Below the pieces are notes generated by a model. That model was not told the origin of the DNA, did no database searches, and saw nothing but the letters and a program-made list of their open reading frames with translations. Position numbers and translations under genes: made by a program. From NCBI RefSeq assembly GCF_014197015.1, contig NZ_JACIET010000001.1, forward strand, positions 2,232,001-2,296,000: 64,000 nt of DNA, in the 5' to 3' direction. The stretch comes from Niveibacterium umoris. GTDB taxonomy: Bacteria > Pseudomonadota > Gammaproteobacteria > Burkholderiales > Rhodocyclaceae. Below are positions 54,934-64,000 of the stretch, in pieces; positions within the stretch are counted from its first letter, which is position 1; each line of letters begins with the position of its first letter.

Positions 54934-57189
54934 TTACATGTTGCCGTGGAAGGTACGGTTGATCACGTCCATCTGCTGCTCGCGCGTCAGCTTGACGAAA
55001 TTCACCGCGTAGCCGGAAACCCGGATGGTCAGTTGCGGATACTTTTCCGGGTGCTCCATCGCGTCGATCAGCATATCGCGGTTGAGCACATTCACGTTGA
55101 CGTGGAAGCCTTCGCTGCCGAAGTAACCGTCAAGGCTGCCCTTGAGCTTCTCGGTGCGCTCTTCAGCGGTACCGAGTGCGCTCGGCGAGTACGACAGCGT
55201 CAGCGAGATGCCGTCGGCGGCGTCTTCGTACGGAATCTTGGCGACCGACATCATCGCGGCCAGCGCGCCGTGGGTGTCCTTCTGGTTCGACGGGTTGGCA
55301 CCCGGCGCGAAGGCTTCGCCCTTCTTGCGACCGTCCGGCGTCGAGCCGGTCTTCTTGCCGTACACCACGTTGGAGGTGATCGTCAGCACCGACTGGGTGT
55401 GCATCGCGTTGCGATACGTCGGGTACTTGCGGATCTTTTCCATCATGGTCGTCACGAGGCCGGTGGCGATGTCATCCACGCGGTCGTCGTTGTTGCCGTA
55501 GCACGGGAAGTCGCCTTCGGTGACGTAGTCGACGATCAGGCCGCGCTCGTCACGCACCACCTTGACCTTGGCGAACTTGACAGCCGAGAGGCTGTCCGCC
55601 GCATGCGACAGGCCGGCGATACCACAGGCCATCGTGCGCAGGATGTCGCGGTCGTGCAGCGCCATTTCGATGGCCTCGTACGCGTACTTGTCATGCATGT
55701 AATGGATGACATTGAGCGCGTTGACGTATGTCTTCGCCAGCCAGTCCATCATGACGTCCAGCCGCGCCATCAGCGTGTCGTAGTCGAGGTAGTCGCCTTC
55801 CAGCGGCGGCAGTTCCGGGCCGATCTGCTCGCCGGAGATCTCGTCGCGGCCACCGTTGATCGCGTAAAGCATGGTCTTGGCGAGGTTCACGCGGGCACCG
55901 AAGAACTGCATCTGCTTGCCGACGCGCATGGCGGACACGCAGCAGGCGATCGCGCAGTCGTCACCCCAGCGCGGGCGCATCAGCTCGTCCGACTCGTACT
56001 GAATCGACGACGTGTCGATCGACACCTTCGCGCAGAAGCGCTTGAAGCCTTCCGGCAGTGCCGGCGTCCAGAACACGGTGAGGTTCGGCTCCGGCGCCGG
56101 CCCCAGCGTGTAGAGGGTGTTCAGCATGCGGAAGCTGGTCTTGGTGACCAGGGTGCGGCCATCTTCGGCCATGCCGCCGATCGATTCGGTCGCCCACACC
56201 GGGTCGCCCGAGAACAGCTCGTTGTATTCCGGCGTGCGCAGGAAACGGACCAGGCGCAGCTTCATCACGAAGTCGTCCATGATTTCCTGGGCGAACTGCT
56301 CGGTGATGCGACCTTCCTTCAGGTCACGCTCGAAATACACGTCGAGGAAGGTCGAAACGCGGCCCACCGACATCGCAGCACCGTTCTGCTGCTTGATCGC
56401 TGCGAGGTAGCCGAAGTAGGTCCACTGCACCGCTTGCTGCGCGGTCGCGGCCGGCCTGGAGATGTCGCAGCCGTAGTTGGCGGCCATTTCCTTGAGTTCG
56501 GCCAGCGAGCGGATCTGCTCCGAGAGTTCCTCACGGGCACGGATCACGTCTTCGGTCGAATGCACGTCGTTGAGTTCAGCCTTCTCGCGCTTCTTCGCGG
56601 CGATCAGGAAGTCCACGCCGTACAGCGCAACACGGCGGTAGTCGCCGATGATGCGGCCGCGGCCGTAGGCATCGGGCAAGCCGGTAACGATGCCGGACTT
56701 GCGGCAAGCCAGGATGCTCGGGGTGTAGGCATCGAACACGCCTGCGTTGTGGGTCTTGCGATACTTCGTGAAGATCTCCGCGATGCGCGGGTCGGCCTTG
56801 TAGCCGTAGGCCTCAAGCGAGGTCTCGACCATCCGCCAGCCGCCGTAAGGCATGATCGCGCGCTTGAGCGGCGCTTCGGTCTGCAGGCCGACAACCAGCT
56901 CCAGATCCTTGTCGATGTAGCCCGGCGCGTGGGCGGTGATACCGGACGGAATCTGAGAGACATCCAGAATGCCCTTCTCGCGCTCTTCCGCGAGCAGCGG
57001 CTGGAGCTTTGCCCACAGGGTCTTGATGCGATCAGTCGCGCCGCAGACGAAGCTGTCATCACCTTCGTACGGCGTGTAGTTACGCTGGATGAAGTCGCGC
57101 ACATCGACTTCCTTCTGCCAGCGCCCTTCAACGAAGCCGCGCCAGGGTTCGCCTACAACCTGAGTGTCATTCTTGACCGCTACATCCAT
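54934..57189 (-). CDS. pflB: Pyruvate formate-lyase
   Basis: PflB (751 residues) cleaves pyruvate with CoA to acetyl-CoA and formate by a glycyl-radical mechanism. The adjacent catalytic cysteines lie in [11 protein letters not shown] and the radical glycine in [11 protein letters not shown] near the C-terminus. It heads the fermentation operon pflB-pflA-maoC/pta-ackA. AGGAGG precedes the ATG by 6-7 bp, and a leader of about 255 nt separates it from the predicted promoter. Its formate is the likely substrate for FocA and the hydrogenase-4 complex. Confidence 0.97.
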   Translation of the reverse strand: MDVAVKNDTQVVGEPWRGFVEGRWQKEVDVRDFIQRNYTPYEGDDSFVCGATDRIKTLWAKLQPLLAEEREKGILDVSQIPSGITAHAPGYIDKDLELVVGLQTEAPLKRAIMPYGGWRMVETSLEAYGYKADPRIAEIFTKYRKTHNAGVFDAYTPSILACRKSGIVTGLPDAYGRGRIIGDYRRVALYGVDFLIAAKKREKAELNDVHSTEDVIRAREELSEQIRSLAELKEMAANYGCDISRPAATAQQAVQWTYFGYLAAIKQQNGAAMSVGRVSTFLDVYFERDLKEGRITEQFAQEIMDDFVMKLRLVRFLRTPEYNELFSGDPVWATESIGGMAEDGRTLVTKTSFRMLNTLYTLGPAPEPNLTVFWTPALPEGFKRFCAKVSIDTSSIQYESDELMRPRWGDDCAIACCVSAMRVGKQMQFFGARVNLAKTMLYAINGGRDEISGEQIGPELPPLEGDYLDYDTLMARLDVMMDWLAKTYVNALNVIHYMHDKYAYEAIEMALHDRDILRTMACGIAGLSHAADSLSAVKFAKVKVVRDERGLIVDYVTEGDFPCYGNNDDRVDDIATGLVTTMMEKIRKYPTYRNAMHTQSVLTITSNVVYGKKTGSTPDGRKKGEAFAPGANPSNQKDTHGALAAMMSVAKIPYEDAADGISLTLSYSPSALGTAEERTEKLKGSLDGYFGSEGFHVNVNVLNRDMLIDAMEHPEKYPQLTIRVSGYAVNFVKLTREQQMDVINRTFHGNM

Positions 57190-57446
57190 GATTGCCCTCC
57201 TGTGGCATTTTCAATTCGCCCCGCGCGCCATGCAGGCACGCATGCATTGCCGGGCGCCAGACCTTGCCGGATCTCGACGCTAAACCCTCGGCGTCTGACA
57301 CCCGAGAGCCGGCGCCAACAGGAAGCACGCGGGCATCTGGGATCTTGCGGCGGGGGAGCCTGGAACCCTCAAATCACCCAGTAAGCCTATGCCTCTAACG
57401 GGTCCACAACAAGAAAGCCAAGTCAAAGACTTTGCTGTTTGTGTTT

Positions 57447-57455
57447 GCTATAATG
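57447..57455 (+). promoter_or_regulatory. Extended -10 promoter toward the FimV-like gene
   Basis: TGCTATAAT combines a perfect -10 with the TG extension, which can compensate for the poor -35. The start would be near 57462, about 190 nt before the gene. Confidence 0.55.
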
Positions 57456-57479
57456 CGAAACACCATTGCGCATTGCAAA
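57451..57479 (-). promoter_or_regulatory. Candidate promoter of pflB
   Basis: The minus strand reads TTGCAA (57479-57474) and CATTAT (57456-57451) with 17-bp spacing, giving a start near 57444. It overlaps the opposing extended -10 promoter, so the two should compete. Confidence 0.5.
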
Positions 57480-57497
57480 ATCAATAAAAACAATCCA

Positions 57498-57514
57498 TGG
57501 CGCTATTAGCGCCA
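57498..57514. promoter_or_regulatory. Perfect 17-bp palindrome upstream of pflB
   Basis: TGGCGCTATTAGCGCCA has 8-bp arms around a single T. It lies about 60 bp upstream of the predicted pflB start and about 45 bp inside the FimV-like transcript, so it could be a regulator site or an RNA hairpin. Confidence 0.5.
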
Positions 57515-57650
57515 ACGCTCCAGCGCCGTGTTCGCAGAAGTGTCCTTGGTCGCCCTGCAAACCGGAAAGAATTCACGGACGCCGCTCGCAGACTCGCTTT
57601 CGTGCGAGTAACGCCTTAAAGTTCACCCATATCCGGCCGAAACAAGGGTG

Positions 57651-59837
57651 ATGGTGCGATCGCGCGCTTCCAGGACGCAGTCTCTCGTGACTGAACGCAA
57701 CGAATCCAATCTCGGACGGCATGCTCTGTTTTTGTGCCTCGTCGCGATTGCCAGTGTTTCGGCACAGGCAGCCGGACTGGGCGAAGCCGCGTTGCGCAGC
57801 GGCTTGTCACAACCCCTTCGTGTAGAGATTCCGCTCGTCGGAGAAAGCCTCGACACGCTGGGCGCCGAATGCTTCCGCCTTCACAGCCAGTCCGGCACGA
57901 CCGACGACCTGCCCTGGGTTCGCGACGCACAAACCCGGCTGGAGCAAGTCGGCAGCGCCTACCGCCTGGTCGTTACCACCCGCTACTCGATTCACGACCC
58001 GGCGATCATGCTGGGTGTCGTGGTCGGATGCGGCTCCCAAGTCCGGCGTGAATATGCGTTGCTGCTCGGCCCAGCGGTTTTGGTGGAGGCCCCCCGGGCT
58101 GCGCCCGCCGCCGAGCAGGCATCCAGCGCCGCAAGTCCGCGCGGCACGCCACGGAACGTACAAACATGGACAGCCGCACCGGGAGAATCCGCTGCGTCCA
58201 TTTCGAGCGCTCTCGCGCCGCGGGATCGTGCCGCACAGCGCCGTATCACCCGCGAGATCGTGCGGGCCAACCCCGAGCTATACGCTGGCGCTACTGACCC
58301 CGCGAACGCGCGACTGGAAGCGGGCACCGAACTCAAGGTTCCGAGCACCGCAGCAGCAACGCGTGCGCAACCCGCTGCATCAGTACCGACCGCGGGGTCG
58401 CCGCCGAGCGCGCCCCGCACTGAAACACCGAAGCCCCCCGCAAAGCGCAAACCCGTCGAGCGGACCCCAGCTGCGCCGGCGCAAGACCGCCTCACGGTGA
58501 CCAGCGAGGATGTAGAGGCGCCGCTGCGGGAATCGCTTGAACTCGAGGATGCACGTCGGCAGGTGGTGCAGGATGATTCGACGCGCGCACGGCTGCGGCG
58601 CGAGCAGCAACTGATCCTCGCGATCGACGACAGGATCGCGACCACGCTGGAACTCAACGAGCGGATCCGCCAGCTCGAAGCCGCGCAGCAAAAGCTGCAA
58701 GCTGAAAACGAGCGCCTTGCCGGCCTGATCGCGCGCCAGCCTTCGACACGGAGCGCGGCACTCGACGGCGCGGCCACGCCCAACATCCCCTGGAAAGCCA
58801 TCGCCCTGGCGACGCTGGCAATGCTGCTCGCCATTGGCGCGTGGGTCGCGTGGCGTCGCAGACGCATTCAGGTCCTGCCGGTCGTGCCGCTCGCCAGCAC
58901 CGATGAAGGGCGCTTCGCGGAAGGTGACGACGAACTCGACGTTGAGGCGGATGCGCTCACCGCTGCCGACATCTGGCCTGAGCGCGACACCCCGCCACCG
59001 CTGGGCGGCAGCGCCAAGGAAAGCCTGGACTGGAGCCCGCCAACGATTTCGCCGGGCGGTCTGGGGCCGAGTAGCCTGCTGCACATCGACGACGAAGTCG
59101 AGGAGCACGACTCTGCGGTCGAACTTGCCGAGATCATGATGTCTTTCGGCCGCGTTCAGGGTGCCGCAGAGACGCTGGCTGAATTCATCCGGGCCAACCC
59201 GAAACAGGCCGTGCGCCCCTGGATCAAACTGCTTGAGGTCTACAAGGCGGCAGCGATGCGGGTCGAATTCGACGCGCTCGCAGGGCAGCTCAACAAGACC
59301 TTCAACGTCAAGGCCGTGACATGGGATGAGTTCGACGAGGTCAAGGAGGCCAACGAATCGGTCGAACAGATGCCGCACATCATCGATCGCATCGTCGACA
59401 CATGGCGCACCAGGGACTGCCAGCGCTATCTGCACACGCTGCTTCGCGACAACCGCAAGGGCACGCGTCAGGGATTCCCGCTCGGTATCGTCGACGACAT
59501 TCTCTGCCTCAACGGCGTACTCGAAATCGAACTCGGTGCCTTCAAGCCGACGAGCGACGAGATCCGCGAGATGGAATCGCCAAGTTCGCGCACCGAAGAG
59601 TCCCCCCCCGTGGGCATGGCTGCACCTTCGCCCGCCACGGCGGCACCCATCACCCAAGCGCCGAATGTGGCAACCAAGGACGATGCCGCCGCCGCAGACT
59701 TCCACCTTGACGCGCCCCTGCTCCCCGAGAACTCAGCGCGCCAAGCCGCCCCCGAATTCATCCCTGAACGCACGGAATCGATGATCGAGTTCAACCTCGA
59801 TGAAGACCTGCCACCCCTCAAGCCACGCGACCAGTAG
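57651..59837 (+). CDS. FimV-like membrane protein
   Basis: This 728-residue protein has a signal peptide ending near SAQAA, a periplasmic N-domain starting GLGEAALRSGLSQPLRVEIPL (the FimV N-terminal pattern), and a LysM-like stretch (ITREIVRANPELYAG...LEAGTELKVPS). A coiled coil (LELNERIRQLEAAQQKLQAE), a transmembrane helix at about 380-399, and an acidic cytoplasmic tail with a helical-repeat part (LAEIMMSFGRVQGAAETL) follow. FimV homologues organise type IV pili and cAMP signalling at the pole. ATG 57651 is preferred, with AGGG upstream; GTGs at 57648 and 57687 are alternatives. Confidence 0.8.
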   Translation: MVRSRASRTQSLVTERNESNLGRHALFLCLVAIASVSAQAAGLGEAALRSGLSQPLRVEIPLVGESLDTLGAECFRLHSQSGTTDDLPWVRDAQTRLEQVGSAYRLVVTTRYSIHDPAIMLGVVVGCGSQVRREYALLLGPAVLVEAPRAAPAAEQASSAASPRGTPRNVQTWTAAPGESAASISSALAPRDRAAQRRITREIVRANPELYAGATDPANARLEAGTELKVPSTAAATRAQPAASVPTAGSPPSAPRTETPKPPAKRKPVERTPAAPAQDRLTVTSEDVEAPLRESLELEDARRQVVQDDSTRARLRREQQLILAIDDRIATTLELNERIRQLEAAQQKLQAENERLAGLIARQPSTRSAALDGAATPNIPWKAIALATLAMLLAIGAWVAWRRRRIQVLPVVPLASTDEGRFAEGDDELDVEADALTAADIWPERDTPPPLGGSAKESLDWSPPTISPGGLGPSSLLHIDDEVEEHDSAVELAEIMMSFGRVQGAAETLAEFIRANPKQAVRPWIKLLEVYKAAAMRVEFDALAGQLNKTFNVKAVTWDEFDEVKEANESVEQMPHIIDRIVDTWRTRDCQRYLHTLLRDNRKGTRQGFPLGIVDDILCLNGVLEIELGAFKPTSDEIREMESPSSRTEESPPVGMAAPSPATAAPITQAPNVATKDDAAAADFHLDAPLLPENSARQAAPEFIPERTESMIEFNLDEDLPPLKPRDQ

Positions 59838-59872
59838 ATCCCGGGCTTGCGGCTAGACCACGCCGGGACGGA

Positions 59873-60619
59873 TCACACCGGGTTGTCGATATCGATGAAC
59901 TCGCAGTGCAGCCCGAACTGCGACGCCAGATGCGCGCCAAGAGCGTGCACGCCATAGCGCTCGGTTGCGTGGTGTCCGGCAGCGATGTAGGGCACGCCGC
60001 TCTCCCGCGCGAGATGGACGGTAGGCTCGGACACTTCCCCTGAAACGAACAATTCGGCTCCCGCTGCAATGGCCGCCTCGAACATGCTCTGCGCCGCTCC
60101 TGTACACCAGGCAATGCGCTGGATAGGCTCGGCACTTTCACCGACGACAAGCGGTTCGCGGCCCAGCCTCGCCGCGATCGACCGGGCAACATGCGTCAGC
60201 GTCGCCGGCGCCTCGATACGACCGATCATGCCGACATCCTGTTCGCCAAAGCGGCCTTCCGGAAGCCATCCCATGACCCGCGCCAGTTGCGCGTTGTTGC
60301 CCAGATCCGGATGCACGTCGAGGGGAAGGTGGTAGGCAAACAGGTTGAGATCGTGGGAAATCAAAGCGGCCAGCCGCTTGCGGCGCGTCGCGACAACCCG
60401 TGGGTCTTCACCGCGCCAGAAGTAACCGTGATGGACGAGCAGACCATCTGCACCTAGCCGGATTGCCGCTTCGATCAGCGACAGGCTCGCGGTGACACCG
60501 CAAACAAGCCTGCGTATCTCGGCACGTCCTTCCACCTGCAAACCGTTTGGGCAATAATCCTTGATCCGCGGGGCTCCCAGCAGGTCGTCCAGATAGCGTT
60601 GCAGTTCATCGCGATGCAT
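59873..60619 (-). CDS. Nif3-like dinuclear metal-centre protein (YbgI family)
   Basis: This 248-residue Nif3/YbgI family protein has metal ligands in [14 protein letters not shown] (His-His), [15 protein letters not shown] and [17 protein letters not shown]. Members form hexameric toroids with two metal ions per subunit, and the enzymatic activity is not established. The start at 60619 ([12 protein letters not shown]) gives the family N-terminus and follows GGAGGAGG. It is divergent from the serine protease gene, 91 bp away. Confidence 0.9.
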   Translation of the reverse strand: MHRDELQRYLDDLLGAPRIKDYCPNGLQVEGRAEIRRLVCGVTASLSLIEAAIRLGADGLLVHHGYFWRGEDPRVVATRRKRLAALISHDLNLFAYHLPLDVHPDLGNNAQLARVMGWLPEGRFGEQDVGMIGRIEAPATLTHVARSIAARLGREPLVVGESAEPIQRIAWCTGAAQSMFEAAIAAGAELFVSGEVSEPTVHLARESGVPYIAAGHHATERYGVHALGAHLASQFGLHCEFIDIDNPV

Positions 60620-60710
60620 GAGTTGCCCTCCTCCTCTCCGCAAACTGGCACAGACCAGATAGCGCCGCAGCACCCGGGAGGCCGCGCTAACCGTTTCGAG
60701 ACCACCGATT

Positions 60711-61886
60711 ATGCGCCGCTTGTGGCTGATCTTCTGTCAGGCAGTCACGGCTTCCCTCGCCGTGCTGTTTGTCGTCACCACACTGAAACCGGGCTGGTTC
60801 TCGCCGCGTGCACCACTTGCGCAATTCGTCCCGGTATTCGAGGCCGCCCCGCAGAGCGCCGAAAGCGTTGCACCAACGACGAACGTCCGCACTTCGTACG
60901 CACCAGCGGCGGCAAAGGCGCTGCCCTCTGTCGTGCACATCTTCACCAGCAAGGAAATCCGGCAGCCTCGCAACCCGTTTGCCGACGACCCCTTGTTCCG
61001 CCATTTCTTCGGCGACCGTAGTGGCGATTCAACCCAGCGTCGGGCCTCCGGCCTGGGATCAGGCGTCATCGCCAGCCCGTCCGGTTACATCCTGACCAAT
61101 AACCATGTGGTGGAACAGGCAGACGAAATTGAAGTCGCCCTTTACGATGGCCGCAAACTCGCAGCAACCGTCGTGGGGCGCGACCCGGACACCGATCTGG
61201 CGGTACTCCGCATCAAGGCCGACAAGCTCCAGGCTGTGACGTTCAGCGTTCAGGAGTCCTTGCGTGTCGGGGACGTTGTGCTGGCCATTGGCAACCCATT
61301 CGGCGTGGGGCAGACCGTTACGATGGGCATCGTTAGCGCGCTGGGCCGCTCGCAGCTTGGTATCAGCACTTTTGAGAATTTCATCCAGACCGATGCAGCG
61401 ATCAACCCGGGCAATTCGGGGGGCGCGTTGGTGGATGCGGCCGGCAATCTCGTCGGCATCAATTCCGCCATCTATTCACGCTCGGGCGGGTCGCTGGGGA
61501 TAGGCTTCGCCATACCGGCCTCGCTCGCGCGCAATGTGATGGAGCAGATCATCAAGACCGGATCGGTGACGCGCGGATGGATCGGCGTAGAAGTACGCGA
61601 AATCACGGCAGAGCAAGCCTCCGCGCTCGGTCTGCCGGCCACCGAGGGCACCCTGATCACCGGCATCGTCAATGGCGGACCCGCCGATCAGGCGCAGGTT
61701 CAACCGGGCGATCTGCTGGTGGCGATCAACGGCCGCCGCATCAGTGGGGCGCAGAACATGCTGGAAACCATAGCCGGACTCGACCCCGGGGCGGAGGCGA
61801 CGCTGTCACTCAAACGGGGCAGCAAGTCTCTCGAGCCCCGTGTGAAGATCGGCAAGCGCCCTCCGCCGGAGGCGGTGAGCCAGTGA
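60711..61886 (+). CDS. DegS/HtrA-like membrane-anchored serine protease with one PDZ domain
   Basis: This 391-residue protein has an N-terminal membrane anchor ([17 protein letters not shown]), a trypsin-like domain with the triad His132 (NNHVV), Asp162 (DTDLAVL) and Ser236 (GNSGGAL), and a single C-terminal PDZ domain (about 285-385). One PDZ and a retained anchor are the DegS/AlgW plan, so it may sense misfolded outer-membrane proteins and start sigma-E activation; general periplasmic proteolysis is the alternative. It converges with tatC, only 3 bp apart. Confidence 0.9.
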   Translation: MRRLWLIFCQAVTASLAVLFVVTTLKPGWFSPRAPLAQFVPVFEAAPQSAESVAPTTNVRTSYAPAAAKALPSVVHIFTSKEIRQPRNPFADDPLFRHFFGDRSGDSTQRRASGLGSGVIASPSGYILTNNHVVEQADEIEVALYDGRKLAATVVGRDPDTDLAVLRIKADKLQAVTFSVQESLRVGDVVLAIGNPFGVGQTVTMGIVSALGRSQLGISTFENFIQTDAAINPGNSGGALVDAAGNLVGINSAIYSRSGGSLGIGFAIPASLARNVMEQIIKTGSVTRGWIGVEVREITAEQASALGLPATEGTLITGIVNGGPADQAQVQPGDLLVAINGRRISGAQNMLETIAGLDPGAEATLSLKRGSKSLEPRVKIGKRPPPEAVSQ

Positions 61887-61889
61887 GCT

Positions 61890-62639
61890 TCAGTCGCGCG
61901 CCTGAATGGCGTGGGTGTCGGTGGGGCGCGTGATCATGCGAGCGACCAGGATGCCGGCCTCGTAAAGCAGGCACATGGGCACCGCGAGCATGATCTGTGA
62001 AGTCACGTCAGGCGGTGTCAGAACAGCCGCGACGACGAATGCGCCGACGATCACATAGGGACGGATCTCGCGCAACTTTTCGATACTCACCAAGCCCATC
62101 TTCACGAGCACGATGACGACGATGGGCACCTCAAAGGTCAAGCCGAACGCGAGGAACATCGACATCACGAAAGCCAGGTATTGCTCGATGTCTGGCGCAA
62201 CGGTCACGCTCTCAGGCTTCACCTCGGCGATGAACTTGAAGACCACGCCGAACACGAAGTAGTAGCAGAAGGCCATTCCAACCAGAAACAGCAGAGAGCT
62301 CGCGACGACCAGCGGGGCTGCGAGGCGCTTCTCATGCGCGTACAAGCCCGGGGCGATGAAGGCCCACGCCTGCCACAGCAGGTAGGGCAGCGCAATGATC
62401 AGCGCGACCATCATCGTGACCTTGATCGGCACGAAGAACGGCGTCACCACGCCGGTGGCAATCATGTGGGTGCCTGCCGGCAGCGTGCGCATCAAGGGCG
62501 CCGCGAGGATGTCGTAGATGCGCGACGAAAAAGGCATCAGACACGCAAACACGGCGACGAACGCCACCGCGGAGCGGATCAAGCGCGTACGCAACTCAAT
62601 GAGGTGCGAGATGAAACTGTCTTCCGGCAAATCGGCCAT
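61890..62639 (-). CDS. tatC: Twin-arginine translocase subunit TatC
   Basis: TatC (249 residues, six helices) is the signal-recognition core of the Tat pathway that exports folded proteins. It is recognised from FISHLIELRTRLIRS at the N-terminus, with the conserved Glu, and the FEVPIVVIVLVKMGLVS segment. It follows tatB by 5 bp. Hydrogenase and formate dehydrogenase maturation usually depend on Tat, which suits the hyf/hyp genes. Confidence 0.97.
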   Translation of the reverse strand: MADLPEDSFISHLIELRTRLIRSAVAFVAVFACLMPFSSRIYDILAAPLMRTLPAGTHMIATGVVTPFFVPIKVTMMVALIIALPYLLWQAWAFIAPGLYAHEKRLAAPLVVASSLLFLVGMAFCYYFVFGVVFKFIAEVKPESVTVAPDIEQYLAFVMSMFLAFGLTFEVPIVVIVLVKMGLVSIEKLREIRPYVIVGAFVVAAVLTPPDVTSQIMLAVPMCLLYEAGILVARMITRPTDTHAIQARD

Positions 62640-62644
62640 GGTGC

Positions 62645-63124
62645 TCAGGTCTTGTGGGTCGAAGCGGGCGCGGGCGTCCCGAACAGATCTAGTTGCGTAT
62701 CGTCGACCGCCGCGACCGGGGCTGCGTCGGTCGCGACCGGTGCGACCTCGCCGACCGATTCCAGCGAGGGCGGGAGTTCCGCCACGCTCGCGACCGCCGG
62801 TGACTCGACCGGAAGCACCTCGTGCGAAGACAAGGACTTGAGCTCATCCACTGCCGGCTGCATGGCTGCTTCGAACTCGCGCGCCTGCTCGCGGATGCTG
62901 CTTTGAAGTTCGCGCGCCGAGTCGGTGACCTGCGCCTGCAAGCGGCGCATTTCATCGAGTTGGATCTCGCGACTGATGTCGGCCTTGACTTCGGCCACAT
63001 GCCGCTGCAGTCGCCCGAGCAGGTGCCCGGCGGTCCGCGCCACGCGGGGCAGGCGCTCGGGCCCGATCACCACCAGCGCCACCACACCGATCACCGCCAG
63101 TTCGCCGAAATTGATGTCAAACAT
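62645..63124 (-). CDS. tatB: Twin-arginine translocase subunit TatB
   Basis: TatB (159 residues) has a single N-terminal helix (FDINFGELAVIGVVALVVIGPERLP), with the Glu and the GPERLP hinge that mark TatB, an amphipathic helix and a long acidic Ala/Pro-rich tail. It forms the substrate receptor with TatC. It is separated from tatA by a 69-bp gap that contains a hairpin. Confidence 0.95.
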   Translation of the reverse strand: MFDINFGELAVIGVVALVVIGPERLPRVARTAGHLLGRLQRHVAEVKADISREIQLDEMRRLQAQVTDSARELQSSIREQAREFEAAMQPAVDELKSLSSHEVLPVESPAVASVAELPPSLESVGEVAPVATDAAPVAAVDDTQLDLFGTPAPASTHKT

Positions 63125-63149
63125 GCGTGTGCCTTGTCAGAAATGCAAA

Positions 63150-63169
63150 GGGCGTCGCACCGGACGCCC
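63150..63169 (-). terminator. Intercistronic hairpin between tatA and tatB
   Basis: A 7-bp stem GGGCGTC/GACGCCC with a 6-base loop lies midway between tatA and tatB, followed on the minus strand by TTTGCATTT. It looks like a leaky terminator or mRNA 3' stabiliser. Confidence 0.5.
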
Positions 63170-63193
63170 CCGATCGGCCTTGCGCCCAACCGA

Positions 63194-63418
63194 TCAGCTC
63201 TTTTCCTTCTCGCGAACTTCGGCGTCAATCGTCTGTTTCGCGATCTGCGCCTGTTCGGCATTGGCAGGCGCCTGATCAGCGCTGTCCTTCATGCCTTGCT
63301 TGAAGCCGCGAACCGCACCGCCCAGGTCTTCCCCGATGTTGCGCAGCTTCTTCGTACCGAACACCAGCAGAACGATGACCAGCACGATCAACCAGTGGGT
63401 GATGCTCATTGAACCCAT
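63194..63418 (-). CDS. tatA: Twin-arginine translocase subunit TatA
   Basis: TatA (74 residues) forms the translocation pore. It has one N-terminal helix ([14 protein letters not shown]), the [20 protein letters not shown] amphipathic segment that identifies TatA, and a charged tail. It starts 10 bp after hinT. A second in-frame ATG three codons later (MSITHW) could be the true start. Confidence 0.96.
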   Translation of the reverse strand: MGSMSITHWLIVLVIVLLVFGTKKLRNIGEDLGGAVRGFKQGMKDSADQAPANAEQAQIAKQTIDAEVREKEKS

Positions 63419-63428
63419 GTTGCACTCC

Positions 63429-63776
63429 TTAATACTTGATCATGGCCGGCAGCGGCGCGCCGCCGCCAATGATGTGGGCGTGAAGATGATACACCTCCTG
63501 CCCGCCCACCCTTCCGGAGTTGATGATCGTCCTGAAGCCGTCCGTCGCACCTTGTTCGGCGGCAATTTTCCCGATCGACGCGAAAAGATGCCCCAGCAAA
63601 GCGGCATCCTCTTCTCCCACGGTCGCAAGCGATTCGATATGGCGCTTCGGAATCACCAGCACATGCACCGGGGCGATCGGCCGGATGTCCTTGAACGCCA
63701 GCATTTGCTCGTCTTCGTAGACCTTCGCTGCCGGAATCTCGCCCTTGACGATACGGCAGAAGATGCAGTCGCTCAT
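63429..63776 (-). CDS. hinT: HIT-family purine nucleoside phosphoramidase (HinT)
   Basis: This 115-residue histidine-triad protein has [19 protein letters not shown] and the catalytic HLHAHIIGG. HinT hydrolyses AMP-amino-acid-type phosphoramidates. The ATG at 63776 overlaps the hisE stop (ATGA). The order hisE-hinT-tatABC is common in betaproteobacteria. Confidence 0.94.
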   Translation of the reverse strand: MSDCIFCRIVKGEIPAAKVYEDEQMLAFKDIRPIAPVHVLVIPKRHIESLATVGEEDAALLGHLFASIGKIAAEQGATDGFRTIINSGRVGGQEVYHLHAHIIGGGAPLPAMIKY

Positions 63777-64000
63777 TGCGCACCTCGCGATGCTTTCTCG
63801 TCGATACCCGAGATGCCCTCACGCCGGCGGAATTCAACCAGCACATCGTCGACCGACAAGCCGAACTGCGAGAGCAGCACCATGCTGTGGAACCACAGGT
63901 CGGTCACTTCATGAACGATGTGGCGCAAGTCACCGTCCTTCGCCGCCATGATGGTCTCGGCAGCCTCTTCCGCGACCTTCTTGCAGATAGCGTCGGTGCC
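63773..64000 (-). CDS. hisE: Phosphoribosyl-ATP pyrophosphatase, C-terminal part
   Basis: These are the last 75 codons of HisE, which releases PPi from phosphoribosyl-ATP in histidine synthesis. [18 protein letters not shown] and [18 protein letters not shown] carry the MazG-like metal-binding acidic residues. The N-terminus lies beyond the right edge. Confidence 0.93.
   Translation of the reverse strand, partial: GTDAICKKVAEEAAETIMAAKDGDLRHIVHEVTDLWFHSMVLLSQFGLSVDDVLVEFRRREGISGIDEKASRGAQ

Larger units (their letters stand above)
57190..57650. other. Divergent control region of pflB and the FimV-like gene
   Basis: This 461-bp gene-free stretch contains overlapping divergent promoters at 57447-57479, a perfect palindrome at 57498-57514, and a pflB leader of about 255 nt (57190-57444) with no reading frame or clear riboswitch. 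I looked for an FNR box (TTGAT-N4-ATCAA) and found only a single half, TTGAT, on the minus strand near 57483-57487. Confidence 0.6.

Noticed and set aside
54946-57384. An 812-codon plus-strand frame opposite pflB
   Set aside because: It is an antisense shadow of pflB. Its composition is unlike any protein family, and it would run through the pflB control region.
57470-57490. An FNR box before pflB
   Set aside because: Only one half (TTGAT) matches; the other half does not fit ATCAA at the right spacing.

Overview
This 64 kb window is GC-rich, dense and almost entirely coding. It looks like the chromosome of a facultatively anaerobic or fermentative betaproteobacterium, probably of the Rhodocyclales. 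The gene families and order support this: hisE-hinT-tatABC, sucCD, a purB/DUF2322/DUF2237 block, a TfpX-type pilin accessory gene and a MaoC-phosphotransacetylase fusion. I saw no tRNA, rRNA, CRISPR array, insertion sequence or prophage.

Layout. (1) 1-6834: the start of a hydrogenase-4/formate hydrogenlyase operon (hyfA-hyfB-hyfC, running off the left edge), a divergent FNT-family formate channel gene (focA) and the hydrogenase maturation genes hypCDE. Two divergent sigma-54 promoters can be read between hyfA and focA. (2) 6985-16680: a tightly overlapping ten-gene minus-strand operon. It holds a small secreted protein, a secreted glutathione peroxidase, a flavin oxidoreductase, DUF1365, a Cfa-like methyltransferase, a chalcone-isomerase-like protein, an MFS permease, a DUF3833 lipoprotein, an SDR and an NTF2-like protein. 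It is divergent from a B12-binding MerR photoreceptor of the LitR/CarH type. Two near-identical palindromes 63 bp apart flank face-to-face promoters between them. A diiron desaturase-like gene follows litR. (3) 16768-23850: a periplasmic-sensor diguanylate cyclase, rfaE2, an excisionase-HTH/receiver hybrid, an EamA transporter, DUF2237, DUF2322 and purB. (4) 23930-46427: a long minus-strand surface-glycan and type IV pilus region. It has four soluble enzymes of glycan assembly, a WecA/MraY-type initiating transferase, a flippase, a PglL/Wzy-type ligase, three polytopic GT-C-like proteins (two of them tandem TMTC-like paralogues), a TfpX-type accessory protein, two tandem type IV pilins each with its own sigma-54 promoter and terminator, a GAF-domain PilB/GspE ATPase, a cyclic-nucleotide phosphodiesterase and an FHA protein. 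(5) 46528-51187: ornithine-cyclodeaminase-like, TerC, sucDC, DUF2889. (6) 51372-57189: the fermentation operon pflB-pflA-(maoC-pta)-ackA. (7) 57651-64000: a FimV-like protein, a Nif3-family protein, a DegS-like protease, tatABC, hinT and the 3' part of hisE.

How it works together. PflB/PflA make formate and acetyl-CoA, and Pta/AckA convert the latter to acetate and ATP. FocA moves formate, and the hydrogenase-4 membrane arm plus HypCDE point to formate-dependent H2 production. The pilin/glycan block suggests an O-glycosylated type IV pilus. The LitR block is the most distinctive regulatory unit: a light- and B12-sensing repressor apparently controls a membrane fatty-acid methylation/oxidation operon. 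In alphaproteobacteria the similar gene set belongs to the singlet-oxygen (RpoE-ChrR) response.
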